A DNA stretch of 64,000 nucleotides. Origin: Micropterix aruncella (Eukaryota > Arthropoda > Insecta > Lepidoptera > Micropterigidae). Below the pieces are notes generated by a model, which did no database searches, was not told where the DNA came from, and saw nothing but the letters and a program-made list of their open reading frames with translations. The stretch lies in NCBI GenBank assembly GCA_944548615.1, contig OX155967.1, positions 590,201-654,200 on the forward strand. Direction: 5' to 3'. Position numbers and translations under genes: made by a program. The stretch's first letter is position 1. Every line of letters begins with the position of its first letter. Shown here piece after piece: positions 8,975 through 18,659 of the stretch.

Positions 8975-11599
8975 TTATTGTTTCTCCGCCACCGGCAGCT
9001 TCACTAATTTACCGATTGTTCTGCGGTAGATCTTCCCGCCCGCTCGGACATCGACAATCCTGACGTCACCTCGCTTGTCGGGGTATATTTTTTCCACCCT
9101 TGCCCTGGTCCATTTTCCCCTTTCCATAGACGGGTCGAGTAAAAGTACCAGGTCGCCGACCTCAAGTGGCGGCTGTGGTACTTTCCATTTTGGCCTTTGA
9201 ACCATCGTAGGCAGTATTTCTCGCTTCCATCTATTCCAAAATGCATCCGCCAAGGCTTGAGTTTGCACCCACTGCTTCCTGCTATGTAACTCTTGAGTAG
9301 TATAATCGCCCATTGCAGAACTACCACCTGAGTGCCCTAACAATAAGTGGTTCGGCGTAAGAACCACGTCATCGCGACTGTCTAGCGTGATATGCGACAA
9401 CGGGCGTCGATTAAGAATCGCTTCTACTTCTGCTAATAAAGTCCGCAAGACGTCCTCTGGGGGGGCCCTCTCTTTCAAAACGGCCTGCAAGGCCCTCTTG
9501 GTTGACTTAATCATAGCCTCCCAGGATCCTCCAAAGTTAGGTGCGCCTGGTGGATTAAATCTCCAATCGATCTGATCGTTTGTTAGTCGTTGTCGAATTT
9601 CATCGTTGCTTATTTCGGCGACTGTTTTCTTCAACTCCGCACTCGCACCCTGAAAATTAGTACCCCTGTCTGACCAAAAAACCCGCGGTTTACCTCTTCT
9701 CGCTATAAATCTCCTTAAAGCCTGTATAGTCGCGTTCGTGGAGAGATCTCCTGCTAGCTCTATATGGGAAGCTCGGCTGCTCATACAGGTAAACATTACC
9801 CCATAACGTTTTTCTATTTTTCTTCTCACCGTCACGAATACCGGCCCAAAAAAATCAACGCCTACTACCGCGAAACACCTGTCCTGAGACTGTAAGCGTT
9901 CTCGCGGCAGTTGACCCATCAGCGCGCTCATCGGTTTGGATTTCCGAATAGCACACGGAACGCACTGATAAATGAGTTTTTTTATGGAGTTTCTCGGGCA
10001 CACAATCCAAAATCTTTCCCTCAGAGTCGCTAAAACTAATTCTACCCCTCCATGGGCACTCTTTTCGTGCGTTCGTAGAATTAATAAACGCGTATAGTAA
10101 TCTCTGCCGTCTAAAATCATAGGATTCCTCGTATCGTGTGGAACGGAATCTGCATTTTCAATTCGCCCGCTTATTCGCAGTACGCCCTTCTGGTCGACGT
10201 ACAGGTTGACGGTCCATAATCTACTGTCCTTGGGCACGGCCTTCTCACTCTTTATCAGGTCTATTTCCCGGCTGAAACTGCGTCGTTGTGATTCTTTCAC
10301 GAGTGCAATTTCCGCTTGAGCTATGTCGCCGGCGCTAAGGTGGCTTTCAGCCGTCTCACGCCTGCATAGCTGAATAAATTTTTTTACGTATCCCATAGCA
10401 CGCACGATTCTACGATGCTGTGAAAACCGTTCTACCTCTAATACGCTTGTCATCTTTTGATGGAGTGCAAAAACGGCCACCGGTTTAAATTCTAACATGC
10501 CCTTTTCTTTTTCGGTCGGAGCTAGCGGAATTTCTGCGGGCCATTTATCGCGCGATTCGCGCAAAAAATTAGGGCCTTTTAGCCACCGACCCTCCGAGGT
10601 AAGATCTACCGCTGTTGTCACTCTCGTCCCGTCATCAGCGGGATTACTTTTCCCCGACAACCAGCGCCATTCTTTTGGCGATGACAGGTCATCCAAAGCC
10701 CCTAAACGGTTACTAACAAACTGCTGATGATCGACGCTCTTTGACCTGAGCCACCAAATAACATTAGTTGAATCAGTCCACAAGACCTTAACGTGTATTT
10801 CCGCCGTTTGTTCCTTAATAATTTTATTTGCGAGTTGAGCCCCTAGCAGCGCTGCAGTAAGCTCCATTCGCGGTATCGTCTGGCCTTTTAAAGGCCCCAC
10901 TCGCGTTTTACTAGCTAAAAAGGACACTAAAATACCTTGGCCTTCTCTTTCTACACGCAAATAAGCGACAGCACACATTGCTTTCGCCGACGCATCGCAG
11001 AAAACGTGCAATTCTCTACGCTCACCTGCATTTCGGGTCGTACCTAAGTATCGAGGAAGTCTCACACCTCGCGCCATATCTAGTACTTTGAGCCAGTCCC
11101 TCCAGCTCTCAAATATCTCTGGAGTGACGGCTTGATCCCAACCTATACTGCTGGCCCATACGTTCTGCATAAGAACTTTAGCTCTTATCGTTACAGGACT
11201 CAGCAGACCTAGTGGGTCCCAGACCGACATCACTACGCGTAACGCCTCCCTCTTGGTCGGCCTCCTTTTACCTGTTTTCAGCTCTATATCTAACTTCTCC
11301 ATGCACAGACCGAATCCTAGCTCGTCTGACATAGGTATCCACTCTAGACCTAGTAAACGCTGCGCGCGCAGCTCTCCTTTCTCTAGCCCTATAGCTTTTG
11401 TATTCTTTTCTTCTTGCCGTATATCGCTTAATGCCTCATTTTCGTTCGAACTCCAACCCGTAAGATTAAAGTTCCCCTGTTTATGTATCCAAACTATGTC
11501 GTTGATTAGCTTACGCGCTTCCGTCACGGTTTCCGCCCCGAACAATAAATCGTCAACAAAAAGTTTTCGATTATTCCTCTCACAGCTCGCGGGAACCGA
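8975..11599 (-). CDS. pol, downstream part (RT palm end, RNase H, integrase)
   Basis: Open for 875 codons in the same frame as the upstream gag-pro-RT frame, separated from it only by a TGA at 11600-11602. It opens with the reverse-transcriptase catalytic FVDD box. RNase H/Pao-peptidase-region motifs follow: FCDASAKAMCAVAYL, IPRMELTAALLGAQLANK, LWTDSTNVIWWL. The integrase follows: an H/C zinc-binding segment (HGGVELVLATLRERFWI, then CVPC), catalytic VVGVDFFGPV, FWSDRGTNFQG, and an E in GGSWEAMIKSTK. The C-terminal domain has LTPNHLLLGH and VGDLVLLLDPSMERGKW, typical of Pao/BEL pol. The product would act in the element's particle: copying RNA, degrading template, joining cDNA. No start codon is expected because the frame is a continuation of the polyprotein. 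Confidence 0.93.
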   Translation of the reverse strand, partial: SVPASCERNNRKLFVDDLLFGAETVTEARKLINDIVWIHKQGNFNLTGWSSNENEALSDIRQEEKNTKAIGLEKGELRAQRLLGLEWIPMSDELGFGLCMEKLDIELKTGKRRPTKREALRVVMSVWDPLGLLSPVTIRAKVLMQNVWASSIGWDQAVTPEIFESWRDWLKVLDMARGVRLPRYLGTTRNAGERRELHVFCDASAKAMCAVAYLRVEREGQGILVSFLASKTRVGPLKGQTIPRMELTAALLGAQLANKIIKEQTAEIHVKVLWTDSTNVIWWLRSKSVDHQQFVSNRLGALDDLSSPKEWRWLSGKSNPADDGTRVTTAVDLTSEGRWLKGPNFLRESRDKWPAEIPLAPTEKEKGMLEFKPVAVFALHQKMTSVLEVERFSQHRRIVRAMGYVKKFIQLCRRETAESHLSAGDIAQAEIALVKESQRRSFSREIDLIKSEKAVPKDSRLWTVNLYVDQKGVLRISGRIENADSVPHDTRNPMILDGRDYYTRLLILRTHEKSAHGGVELVLATLRERFWIVCPRNSIKKLIYQCVPCAIRKSKPMSALMGQLPRERLQSQDRCFAVVGVDFFGPVFVTVRRKIEKRYGVMFTCMSSRASHIELAGDLSTNATIQALRRFIARRGKPRVFWSDRGTNFQGASAELKKTVAEISNDEIRQRLTNDQIDWRFNPPGAPNFGGSWEAMIKSTKRALQAVLKERAPPEDVLRTLLAEVEAILNRRPLSHITLDSRDDVVLTPNHLLLGHSGGSSAMGDYTTQELHSRKQWVQTQALADAFWNRWKREILPTMVQRPKWKVPQPPLEVGDLVLLLDPSMERGKWTRARVEKIYPDKRGDVRIVDVRAGGKIYRRTIGKLVKLPVAEKQ

Positions 11600-14500
11600 T
11601 CAGCGAAATCTCTCAGCATTTTTTATGCGCACAAATTCCGCGGTGCACGGCGATGTCCTGGCACCGAAAATTAAACTATTCATTTTTAGGACCTTTGGCT
11701 CTATATCCCTGCGATTTCCCCTCCACAGAAATAACTGAGAGTACTGGTCCTTTTCCATTATCCTGATGCGCAGAAACATATCGGCAATGTCTGCTGTAAA
11801 ACCTACGGCGTACTCGCGAAATCTACATAAAACTCCCACTATACTATTTGACAGGTCCGGTCCAGATAATAGCTGAGAGTTTAAAGACACTCCCTTCACA
11901 CACGCTGCTGCGTCATGCACTACCCTGAGTTTGCCCGGTTTGGCAGGATGTACCACCCCTAAGTGCGGTAAAAACCAAATATCTTTCCTACCGGCTAAAC
12001 TCTCTGGTCGCACTTCTTGTGCATAGCCCTGTTTTACATAGTGGTCCATTTTCAGACAATAAGCCTTGGCATATTCGGGGTCTGCGTCCATCTTACGCTC
12101 GACCGACCTAAGCCGAGCGAGCGCCATTGGCCTACTGTCTGGCATACTCCTTTCATCCTCTCGCCACAATAAACCTGCAGACCAAATGCCGTCGGCTACC
12201 GAGGTAGTGTTTTCCAGCAACTCCGTTGCCCTCCGCCACTCGGCGGGTTCTCGTTGCTTTCCCGGCCACTCCTGCTCGAGTTTTATATTTTCCTGTAATA
12301 ATTTTTGCAGTGACGCGTCACTGACCTGCTCGCTGATACAAAAGTTATGCTGGTGCCCGGCGTGACTCTCGGCCGGCCCAGTGCTTATAGGTACCCACCC
12401 AAGCCGTGTTTGTGCCATTGACATATTTTCGTTAATCCGCGTGACGCGTCTCGTGACAATTAAATTACCGCAATCGGCACCTATTAATAATTGAGGCGTT
12501 ACGTCCTCCATTTTACTCGAAACGTACGTCGCTTCCGTTACGCGCCGTGTGCCGTACCCTGCAAAACATTTTAGCGTAGGCAGATTCAAATCTACCACGC
12601 TATATGCTTGTATTTCATAGGTTTTATCGCTTGAAATACCTTTTACTTGAAACGATACCGTTTCCGCGTCGTGATTAGAAACCTTCATACCTCTTACACC
12701 TGATACTTCTAAGGGTCGTGTCACACCTCTTATGCCTAGTTCTATCGCCACGGCTTTATCTAACAACGATACGGTCGATCCGCTGTCTAAAAGAGCGTGT
12801 ACTTGTTTTTTACCCTTCGGACCCGTTATTTGGACCGGCACTATCTGTAATAAAACTCGGTTCGGCGAGACGGTATTTGTTGTGACGCCGACTTCCGTCA
12901 TGGCCACGCTTTCACTTTCCCTTTCAGTACTTTCTCGCCCGGGCGCGAGGGGTGACAATAAAAAGTGAAACTTATTTTTTGGGTAACGCTTATAGGCCAA
13001 ACAGCTGTTTCGTTTATGCGACGGACTGAGACATTTATAGCAGACACCTAAACTTTTGACTGCCGTCCACCGAGCTTCTAGAGACATATCTTTTAATTTT
13101 TCACACTTGCTAAGGTAGTGACCTTCTTTGCAATGGGGACACTGGCCAGATGGTTTGCCGTGCGTATTTAGCACGAAATTCCTCTTCTGGCTATTTTTAT
13201 ACCTCCTGTCACGGGGCAACTCCTGCATTCTTTTCGCTGGTTCTCCAGCGCCAAACCCCGCATCTTGGGCTCCAACCGCTAGTTCTTCTAACCACACTGA
13301 AAAATACACTATGACAGGCTCTGAGCTATTTTTATTAGTCCTATTTTTATCTCCTAGCCATAAGGTGGTTAAGTTTTTTGGCAATTTCGACACCAAAGTC
13401 TCTAACAGTTCCGGGTTATACAGATGCTCGGTTTTATTTACTGAGCGAACCGTCGCTACTAGATTTTTAACTTGACATGCAAATCTCAATAATTCTTGCG
13501 GATCCATATTTTCTTTTAACTCCCTTATCCTCCTAACCTCCGCTAACGTGTGTTGGATTATTTGATTTGGATTACCAAAAAGTAGCTCTAATGTCTTCAT
13601 TATATTTTTTACATTTAATGGCGACATCAACAGACCTGAAACACATTCGCGTGCGCGCCCTTTTAACGCTGTCTGTAGACGTAGAAGATTTTGAGAATCA
13701 TTTAATTTCATTAAGTCGGTGGATTGTTCAAAAATCGATTTAAACGCGATAAAGTGCAAGCAATCGCCCGAAAATGTGGGCAACTCTCGATTATAATGAG
13801 GTTTAATTGCAGCAATCGAGAAAATACGACTAACCTGATTGATTAGCTTCTCACTCGCATCCTCTTGCGAGCTGGAATCTGCTGCCGTGTTCTGCTTGGC
13901 GCGCGCGGCGCCTTCCGACGCCTCTGCTGCCTCGTGAAGCGTCGCGTCCGCGGTCGCCCCGGCCGCATCCACGTCGCGGTCCCTCCGCGTCGCGTCGTTC
14001 TCGTGCTGTTCCCATCCGCATACCTCGCCGCTGTCCGATTTTGCGGCGGCCGCGAATTGAGCGGCAGCGCTCGCCAGCGCCCTTGCGCTCTCGCCGGCCG
14101 GCTCGGGCGCCGCGCCACCGCCTAAATCAGCGGCGGCGCTCGGCGCCCGTCGGCTCACCTCGCCCTCGCGTTCACCCATCCGCTGTTCCGCTCTGGCTGC
14201 TGGCGTGTGATAATTTGCCCACTGAGACGTTCTTTCTGTCGCATCCTCTTCTGCGGAGAGGTTTCTCGTTTCTCCCCAGGCGCTACCTCCTTCTGTGCTC
14301 CCGAAAGCCTCCGACACGACTTCCAGCATTCTAAGAGCATGCTGGCCGTCTGCTTCTAACATTTCCATTTCGGCTTCTAGATCCGCTTGTTTCTCTTGCC
14401 TTGCAGACGCAGTTATGGCAAGTTGGGCCTCCAATTTTTTCTTCTCTGCTTCTTCGGCAGCCTCCAGCTTTTTCTTCTCCGCGCTCAACTTGGCGCGTTG

Positions 14501-14605
14501 TCTCGTCACTCTTCGTACTTCATCCGAGGCTTCTCTTATTTCTTGCAGCCTCTCGCTTCGTCGGCTGCTTCCTGACGCAGCCCGAGAGCCTTGCGTAGAC
14601 GCCAT
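11600..14605 (-). CDS. gag-protease-RT polyprotein, upstream part
   Basis: It begins at an ATG 41 bp inside the 5' LTR boundary and runs 1001 codons. Residues about 15-100 form a charged K/E-rich coiled coil. About 105-260 is alanine-rich, low complexity. About 270-420 is the BEL gag core (LPTFSGDCLHFIAFKSIFEQ). Two zinc knuckles follow near 485 (CPHCKEGHYLSKC) and 520 (CYKCLSPSHKRNSC). The aspartic protease active site HALLDSGSTVSLLD lies near 605. Reverse transcriptase starts near 850 and reaches IFGARTSPCTAEFVR before ending at TGA. The stop falls mid-domain, just before the catalytic aspartates, so it is a lesion or a recoding site and not a natural terminus. Confidence 0.93.
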   Translation of the reverse strand: MASTQGSRAASGSSRRSERLQEIREASDEVRRVTRQRAKLSAEKKKLEAAEEAEKKKLEAQLAITASARQEKQADLEAEMEMLEADGQHALRMLEVVSEAFGSTEGGSAWGETRNLSAEEDATERTSQWANYHTPAARAEQRMGEREGEVSRRAPSAAADLGGGAAPEPAGESARALASAAAQFAAAAKSDSGEVCGWEQHENDATRRDRDVDAAGATADATLHEAAEASEGAARAKQNTAADSSSQEDASEKLINQVSRIFSIAAIKPHYNRELPTFSGDCLHFIAFKSIFEQSTDLMKLNDSQNLLRLQTALKGRARECVSGLLMSPLNVKNIMKTLELLFGNPNQIIQHTLAEVRRIRELKENMDPQELLRFACQVKNLVATVRSVNKTEHLYNPELLETLVSKLPKNLTTLWLGDKNRTNKNSSEPVIVYFSVWLEELAVGAQDAGFGAGEPAKRMQELPRDRRYKNSQKRNFVLNTHGKPSGQCPHCKEGHYLSKCEKLKDMSLEARWTAVKSLGVCYKCLSPSHKRNSCLAYKRYPKNKFHFLLSPLAPGRESTERESESVAMTEVGVTTNTVSPNRVLLQIVPVQITGPKGKKQVHALLDSGSTVSLLDKAVAIELGIRGVTRPLEVSGVRGMKVSNHDAETVSFQVKGISSDKTYEIQAYSVVDLNLPTLKCFAGYGTRRVTEATYVSSKMEDVTPQLLIGADCGNLIVTRRVTRINENMSMAQTRLGWVPISTGPAESHAGHQHNFCISEQVSDASLQKLLQENIKLEQEWPGKQREPAEWRRATELLENTTSVADGIWSAGLLWREDERSMPDSRPMALARLRSVERKMDADPEYAKAYCLKMDHYVKQGYAQEVRPESLAGRKDIWFLPHLGVVHPAKPGKLRVVHDAAACVKGVSLNSQLLSGPDLSNSIVGVLCRFREYAVGFTADIADMFLRIRIMEKDQYSQLFLWRGNRRDIEPKVLKMNSLIFGARTSPCTAEFVRIKNAERFR

Positions 14606-14624
14606 ATCCTTTTTTTCTTTTTAT

Positions 14625-14642
14625 TCGGCTCCGAAGAGACCA
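14625..14642 (-). other. putative primer-binding site
   Basis: Four bases inside the 5' LTR the minus strand reads TGGTCTCTTCGGAGCCGA. The TGG start and position fit a tRNA primer-binding site. I could not assign the tRNA with confidence. Confidence 0.5.
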
Positions 14643-14646
14643 CTCG

Positions 14647-15846
14647 TGGACGAAACCTGCTTCAGGGGCGACGAACTCGTCGAATCGAACGCAGGGTCCA
14701 GGACCTTAATCGCGGAAGCCAAAGCTGCCGCGTACGACGCGGTGTGGTAGTAGACTGTATGTGGTTAATGTTTAATTTTACTCACGTCGTCAGCTGCTCC
14801 ATAGGGTTTTCTTGGCGTATACACAGCTCTCGGCAGGCTGTCTGGATTTAGTCGTTCCCGAAGAATAATTCCACAGAACTTAGGAAGGAACGGTTCAGTA
14901 AATATAGAGAATGTTATTAATGCGGTTTTTTTTAGAGCAAGTCCTCTTTACACGACACAATTCACCATTCGCCGCGATTGCAACTCGCGAGTTGCAATTA
15001 CTATGCAAATGTGCAATTATTATGCACATCCGACGCGTCCTAAACTATGAGGGCGATATCTTTCAATCTACGCGCCGATTCGGCAACTGACATCTGCCGG
15101 AGTCAAAGATTCTTTTGAGACTGACTGGCCTAATTTCAAAATGGACGTCAAAGCTTTCAAATAAGCTCATCTTGTTGATTGGTCAGAGATTCGTACGTCC
15201 CCTTTTGCGAGTGCCAGTTACTCGCCTATTGGCTATTTAAATCAACAAACCGCACCCCCTAATGGCGGCATCCGTACGTCTCGTTTTGAGTCTTATTTAC
15301 ATTCGCCCTTAATTACTCTACTTAAGTCTAATTAGTGATCGAGAGTCACGTGCGACACACATTTGATCGTTATTACATTATTTCGCCCGCGACTCTCACG
15401 CCATTTTACCTATTTTAATATTATTTATGATTTACATATATGAAACTTTACTGTAACTTAACTATAAAGAAGTTAGTCGTTTTCCTAGATTGCTGCATTC
15501 GAGAGTATTGTTATTGTAAATGATGTTGATATTTATACTTGACTTTATTTCACAATTATCATAAGATTATTTTTTATATCCGTATTTAGCCGTTTGACGT
15601 GCATTAGATTTACGACTGTGCGACTCCCTCGCTTGGCCGTTTTTTTCTCGGCCGCTCGCATACCCTCGTCTTCCACTTAAAATGTCCTTTGTGAAAGATA
15701 TGAAAAGAAACCTTACACTTCCTGGCCAGCTCCGCTCGCTGTCGTAAATCTAAATGAAGTGCTCTTACGCTACCGTGTGGGGTCCCACATATTTTTAGTG
15801 CGTAATTTCTTAAACTTATTCCCTCAAAAATAAAGAAAATCGTCCA
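14647..15846 (-). repeat. 5' LTR of the BEL/Pao element
   Basis: A 1200-bp copy of the 7665-8862 repeat, upstream of gag in element orientation. It presumably contains the promoter and polyadenylation signals, none of which I can place precisely. Confidence 0.97.
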
Positions 15847-15851
15847 AGCAG

Positions 15852-16234
15852 TTATTACTTTAGAGTTGTCGACTACCACCGTCGAACCCTAGTAAGTTTT
15901 AAGGATATAAGGTGTGCGGAGAGACTGAGGGACAACACAGTCCACCGTCTCACTATGCCAACAAGCACTGGTTGACATTGCTGATGTAGATGAACACATG
16001 TTCATTGTGTGTATGTGTGCTATGCAATAAATGCACTATAGCGAGTCTGCCAGATTTCCACCCAAACAAATGGTAAAGTGAGGTGAAGTCATATTATACA
16101 GACAATAGCTTCTCTATGAACAAAATTAAAATGAAAGCAAGCGACATCACGAGTCCTAAGGGATATCACAAATTGTAATACCATTGCCGGCTGCGGTGCC
16201 GTCCAGCAAAATACACGTCGATGATGATGCGCTC
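15852..16234. repeat. right arm of inverted duplication, outer part
   Basis: It continues the reverse complement of 3153-3535 directly after the retrotransposon. It ends at GATGATGATGCGCTC, exactly where the next hAT-type terminus begins. Confidence 0.95.
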
Positions 16235-16672
16235 CAGTGGCGGCGCTAGACCACACTTGGACGTCGGCGAAATTAGGTTCGCGAGGCCTTTTTTATTTCC
16301 CAGTCAAAAAAAAAAAAGTTAGATTACATGAGCCGAATTATAGCAAAACTAATGTATGACTAAACGAGTTTTATTGCTAATCAAATGATGTTAAAAATTA
16401 CACAAGTAGAAATTAAAATGGACGAACTTTTCGGCTTTTGTCCTCACTGAACTTTTTCAGGATTATGTCATAGCTAATACTAGCCGCTATTTCAGCTTCA
16501 ATTGATAGAATTGATAACGCAGATAGTCTCTCTTGGGTCATCGTGCTTCTCAAGTAGGTCTTAATCAATTTTAACTTTGAGAAGCTTCTCTCAGCGGAAG
16601 CTTTTGCGAGGTCCCCTCAGGTGCGAGGCTATCGGCAGTCGCCGACGTCGCCGACGCCTAGCGCCGCCACTG
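16235..16672 (-). mobile_element. hAT-type element with CAGTGGCGGCGCTAG termini
   Basis: The ends are inverted repeats (CAGTGGCGGCGCTAG at left, CTAGCGCCGCCACTG at right) of hAT form. At 438 bp it is a deletion derivative retaining only the transposase C terminus. The flanking octamers (ATGCGCTC and TATACGAG) do not match. This fits its left edge being a rearrangement breakpoint shared with the inverted duplication. Confidence 0.85.
16413..16607 (-). pseudogene. hAT transposase C-terminal dimerisation domain remnant
   Basis: The minus-strand frame contains AERSFSKLKLIKTYLRSTM followed by TQERLSALSILSIEAEIA and a natural TAA stop. This is the conserved hAT C-terminal dimerisation region (ERxFSxLxxIKxxLRxxMxxERLxxLxxLxIE). 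The catalytic DDE part is missing. It identifies the enclosing element as hAT. Confidence 0.9.
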
Positions 16673-16729
16673 TATACGAGTATGTCATTAGTGAGTAGTA
16701 TATGTGTTATCGGGTGTCAAACTTGGCCT

Positions 16730-17236
16730 GCCACGAACAAAAATAACCAAAAACTTATAGTATGTCAACGAAACATGGAGCGAAGCATGCTAAACATAAG
16801 GCTACAGGACAGGTGGACGACCTCAAAAATAAGGAAAATAACAAAGGTGAACGATGTTTTAAACAAAATTAGAAAACTAAAATGGAACTGGACTGGTCAC
16901 ATCATGAGAACCAACAAAGAAAAATGGACGAAGGACGTAATGGAATGGTATCCTAGAAATGGGAAAAGACAAAAAGGACGTCCAATTAAAAGATGGGAAG
17001 ATGACTTACCGAAAGGAGGGAGAAGGTTGGCTTGGGACAGAGATGAATGGAAGAAAATGGAGGAGGCCTATGTCGAAGGATAACCTGACCAAAAAACTGG
17101 CTGCTGAAGAATAATATGATACCTTATTTAAAAATTAGATTAAAAAATTAATAAAATATATTGTTTTACCACATAAGGCAAAATTGTATAATACGGTCAG
17201 CGAATAAAGGCTTTTATTAATATTATTATTATTATA
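16730..17236 (+). mobile_element. 5'-truncated RTE-like retrotransposon tail
   Basis: The open frame to 17083 carries WTGHIMRTNKEKWTKDVMEW, then PRNGKRQKGRPIKRWEDDL and DRDEWKKMEEAYVEG. GHxxR...WT..V.EW.PR...GRP..RW.DD is the C-terminal tail of RTE-clade endonuclease/reverse-transcriptase proteins. After the stop, about 100 bp of AT-rich 3' UTR ends in an (ATT)n tract, as RTE elements often do. Everything upstream of this tail is missing. Confidence 0.8.
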
Positions 17237-17278
17237 TATGTTATCAGTATTTTATTAAAGTATATACGTTTCTTGTCG

Positions 17279-17666
17279 ACCCATAGCAGGGCCGGATTGA
17301 GAGGTCTGTAGGCCTTGGGGCAACAAAGGAGTGGAGGCCACCTATTATATTTGCCGCAAGTGGAGGCCCCCTTGTTGAGAAAGGAAGATAACGGTTGAAA
17401 CAAATTTTTACATTCCATTGTTTCTGATTGGAGTGAACAAATATAGATGAATCGTTTTTTAATATTTAAGAGCAAAGGTAAAACAGCGAAAGGTAAAACA
17501 GCTGAAAAAAAATATCAAAGGAAAAGTTGTTTACTAGTGTTTACTAGTTTACTCGTCGGAATTTGAAAGATTTTTTCCGAAGTCTATTTTCGGGGGCCCC
17601 TCTTTTGCGGAGGCCCCGGGGCTGTAGCCCCGAATGCCCTCCCCTAAATCCGGCCCTGACCCATAG
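17279..17666. repeat. 8-bp target-site duplication ACCCATAG
   Basis: ACCCATAG occurs at 17279-17286 and 17659-17666, directly abutting the termini of the small hAT element. Confidence 0.97.
17287..17658. mobile_element. non-autonomous hAT MITE
   Basis: This 372-bp element has inverted termini CAGGGCCGGATT and AATCCGGCCCTG and a perfect 8-bp target duplication. Internally it is rich in GGAGGCC/GGCCCC subterminal repeats, plausible transposase-binding sites. It encodes nothing. Confidence 0.95.
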
Positions 17667-17899
17667 TCAAAAGTGAGTTTATTAGGTTTTTATTTACTCC
17701 GTGACTAGTCATAGATTTTAATCCTGCAGCAAAAACACTATTGATATGGTTGAACAGTCAAGGAACAATGTAAGATAAAAGTTTATGTGCAAAACTTCTT
17801 CTCCTTTTTGGGATTAAGTGCTGTCTGTTTGCTGTTACTCGTGTAACTGTGTGGTGCTCTGAATACAAATGATGATTATCATGATCATAACATTGCTTT

Positions 17900-18095
17900 G
17901 CCAATGCATTGCTCTTTTATCACGTAACACCCGACTTCTTGCTGAGTTTAAACTTTTACTTTTTCCTTTCCTTTTGTCTGCTGATGTTTCTTTATTTTTG
18001 CTCAGACCTGCTTGCTCTGCAGCCGATGCATCCTTTTCGGGTGTGTCCGTCAATACAGTTGTTTTCATTATTCTGCGCCTGAAACCAACAGTTTT
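17900..18095 (-). pseudogene. possible pogo/Tigger transposase C-terminal scrap
   Basis: The minus frame includes TVLTDTPEKDASAAEQAG followed by lysine-rich KNKETSADKRKGKSKS. TDTPEK plus a basic tail recurs at the C terminus of Tigger/jerky-type transposases. No catalytic region is seen here; a better pogo-like fragment lies at 30560-30933. Low-complexity similarity is an alternative. Confidence 0.4.
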
Positions 18096-18659
18096 GCCAA
18101 AAGAATAAGTCAAAAGAATAGAATATATGCCAAAAGAATAAGATCGTCATGTGAAAAGGGATTTTTAAATGTTAGTGACAGCCAGAAAGAAGCTGTAGGC
18201 CGTAGGAAGATGACACGATATGTCTAAAAGATAAGACGGTGGAACGATGTGAGAATGCTAAAAATGAGCGAAATATAGTATATGCTTCTTTGAAATATGG
18301 TATATGTTTTCGGTTTTATGCTTAAGGTTTTACAAAACCAATCGCTCTCCAAGAGTCGTGTTGCAGGTCATTGACGAATATTCCACTATTGTTACGAGTA
18401 AATGAGAAAAATCCCTTGAACCAATGAACTCGTCTTATTGCATTTATTCCAGCGATACTTTGCATACAAATAAGCAATTAGATCTGGTGTATGGCGTACC
18501 ATTTATCAAGTACCTTTTGGTCTATACATGAGAAGACCGAAGCTGAATGAATAACATAAGGTCGTTTGTCACACTTAGTGGTATCATAGTGCGGAAGTCT
18601 ACTGTAGTTCACGCTATGTAAACAAGCACACGAATCTAATTTTTCCAGCTGTCACTTTT
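18096..18659. other. no recognisable feature
   Basis: AT-rich sequence without a gene or repeat that I can name. It may include the decayed left part of the Tc1 element that follows. Confidence 0.4.

Larger units (their letters stand above)
7665..15846 (-). mobile_element. BEL/Pao LTR retrotransposon, nearly complete
   Basis: This 8182-bp element is bounded by TGGACGA/TCGTCCA short inverted termini, has two LTRs of about 1.2 kb, and is flanked by a 5-bp target duplication. On the minus strand it encodes, in order, a coiled-coil gag with zinc knuckles, an aspartic protease, reverse transcriptase, RNase H, integrase with zinc-binding domain, and a C-terminal domain. That order is diagnostic of BEL/Pao. 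LTRs differ by only a few substitutions and small indels, so the insertion is young. The coding region carries one local lesion in the reverse transcriptase. Confidence 0.97.
7660..15851. repeat. 5-bp target-site duplication AGCAG
   Basis: AGCAG occurs at 7660-7664 and at 15847-15851, immediately outside the terminal TGGACG and CGTCCA of the LTR element. The left inverted arm has one AGCAG at the matching point (as CTGCT), so it preserves the uninterrupted site. This proves insertion after the inverted duplication formed. Confidence 0.97.

Noticed and set aside
11253..11738. Plus-strand frames of 60-160 codons across 9387-14750.
   Set aside because: All lie antisense to the BEL gag/pol frames and have no motif; they are shadows of a long coding region.
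16235..16680. A target duplication for the first hAT element.
   Set aside because: Flanking octamers ATGCGCTC and TATACGAG do not match.
16577..16730. N-terminal part of the plus-strand frame that begins at 16577.
   Set aside because: It reads through the hAT terminus; only the part from about 16730 is RTE-like.
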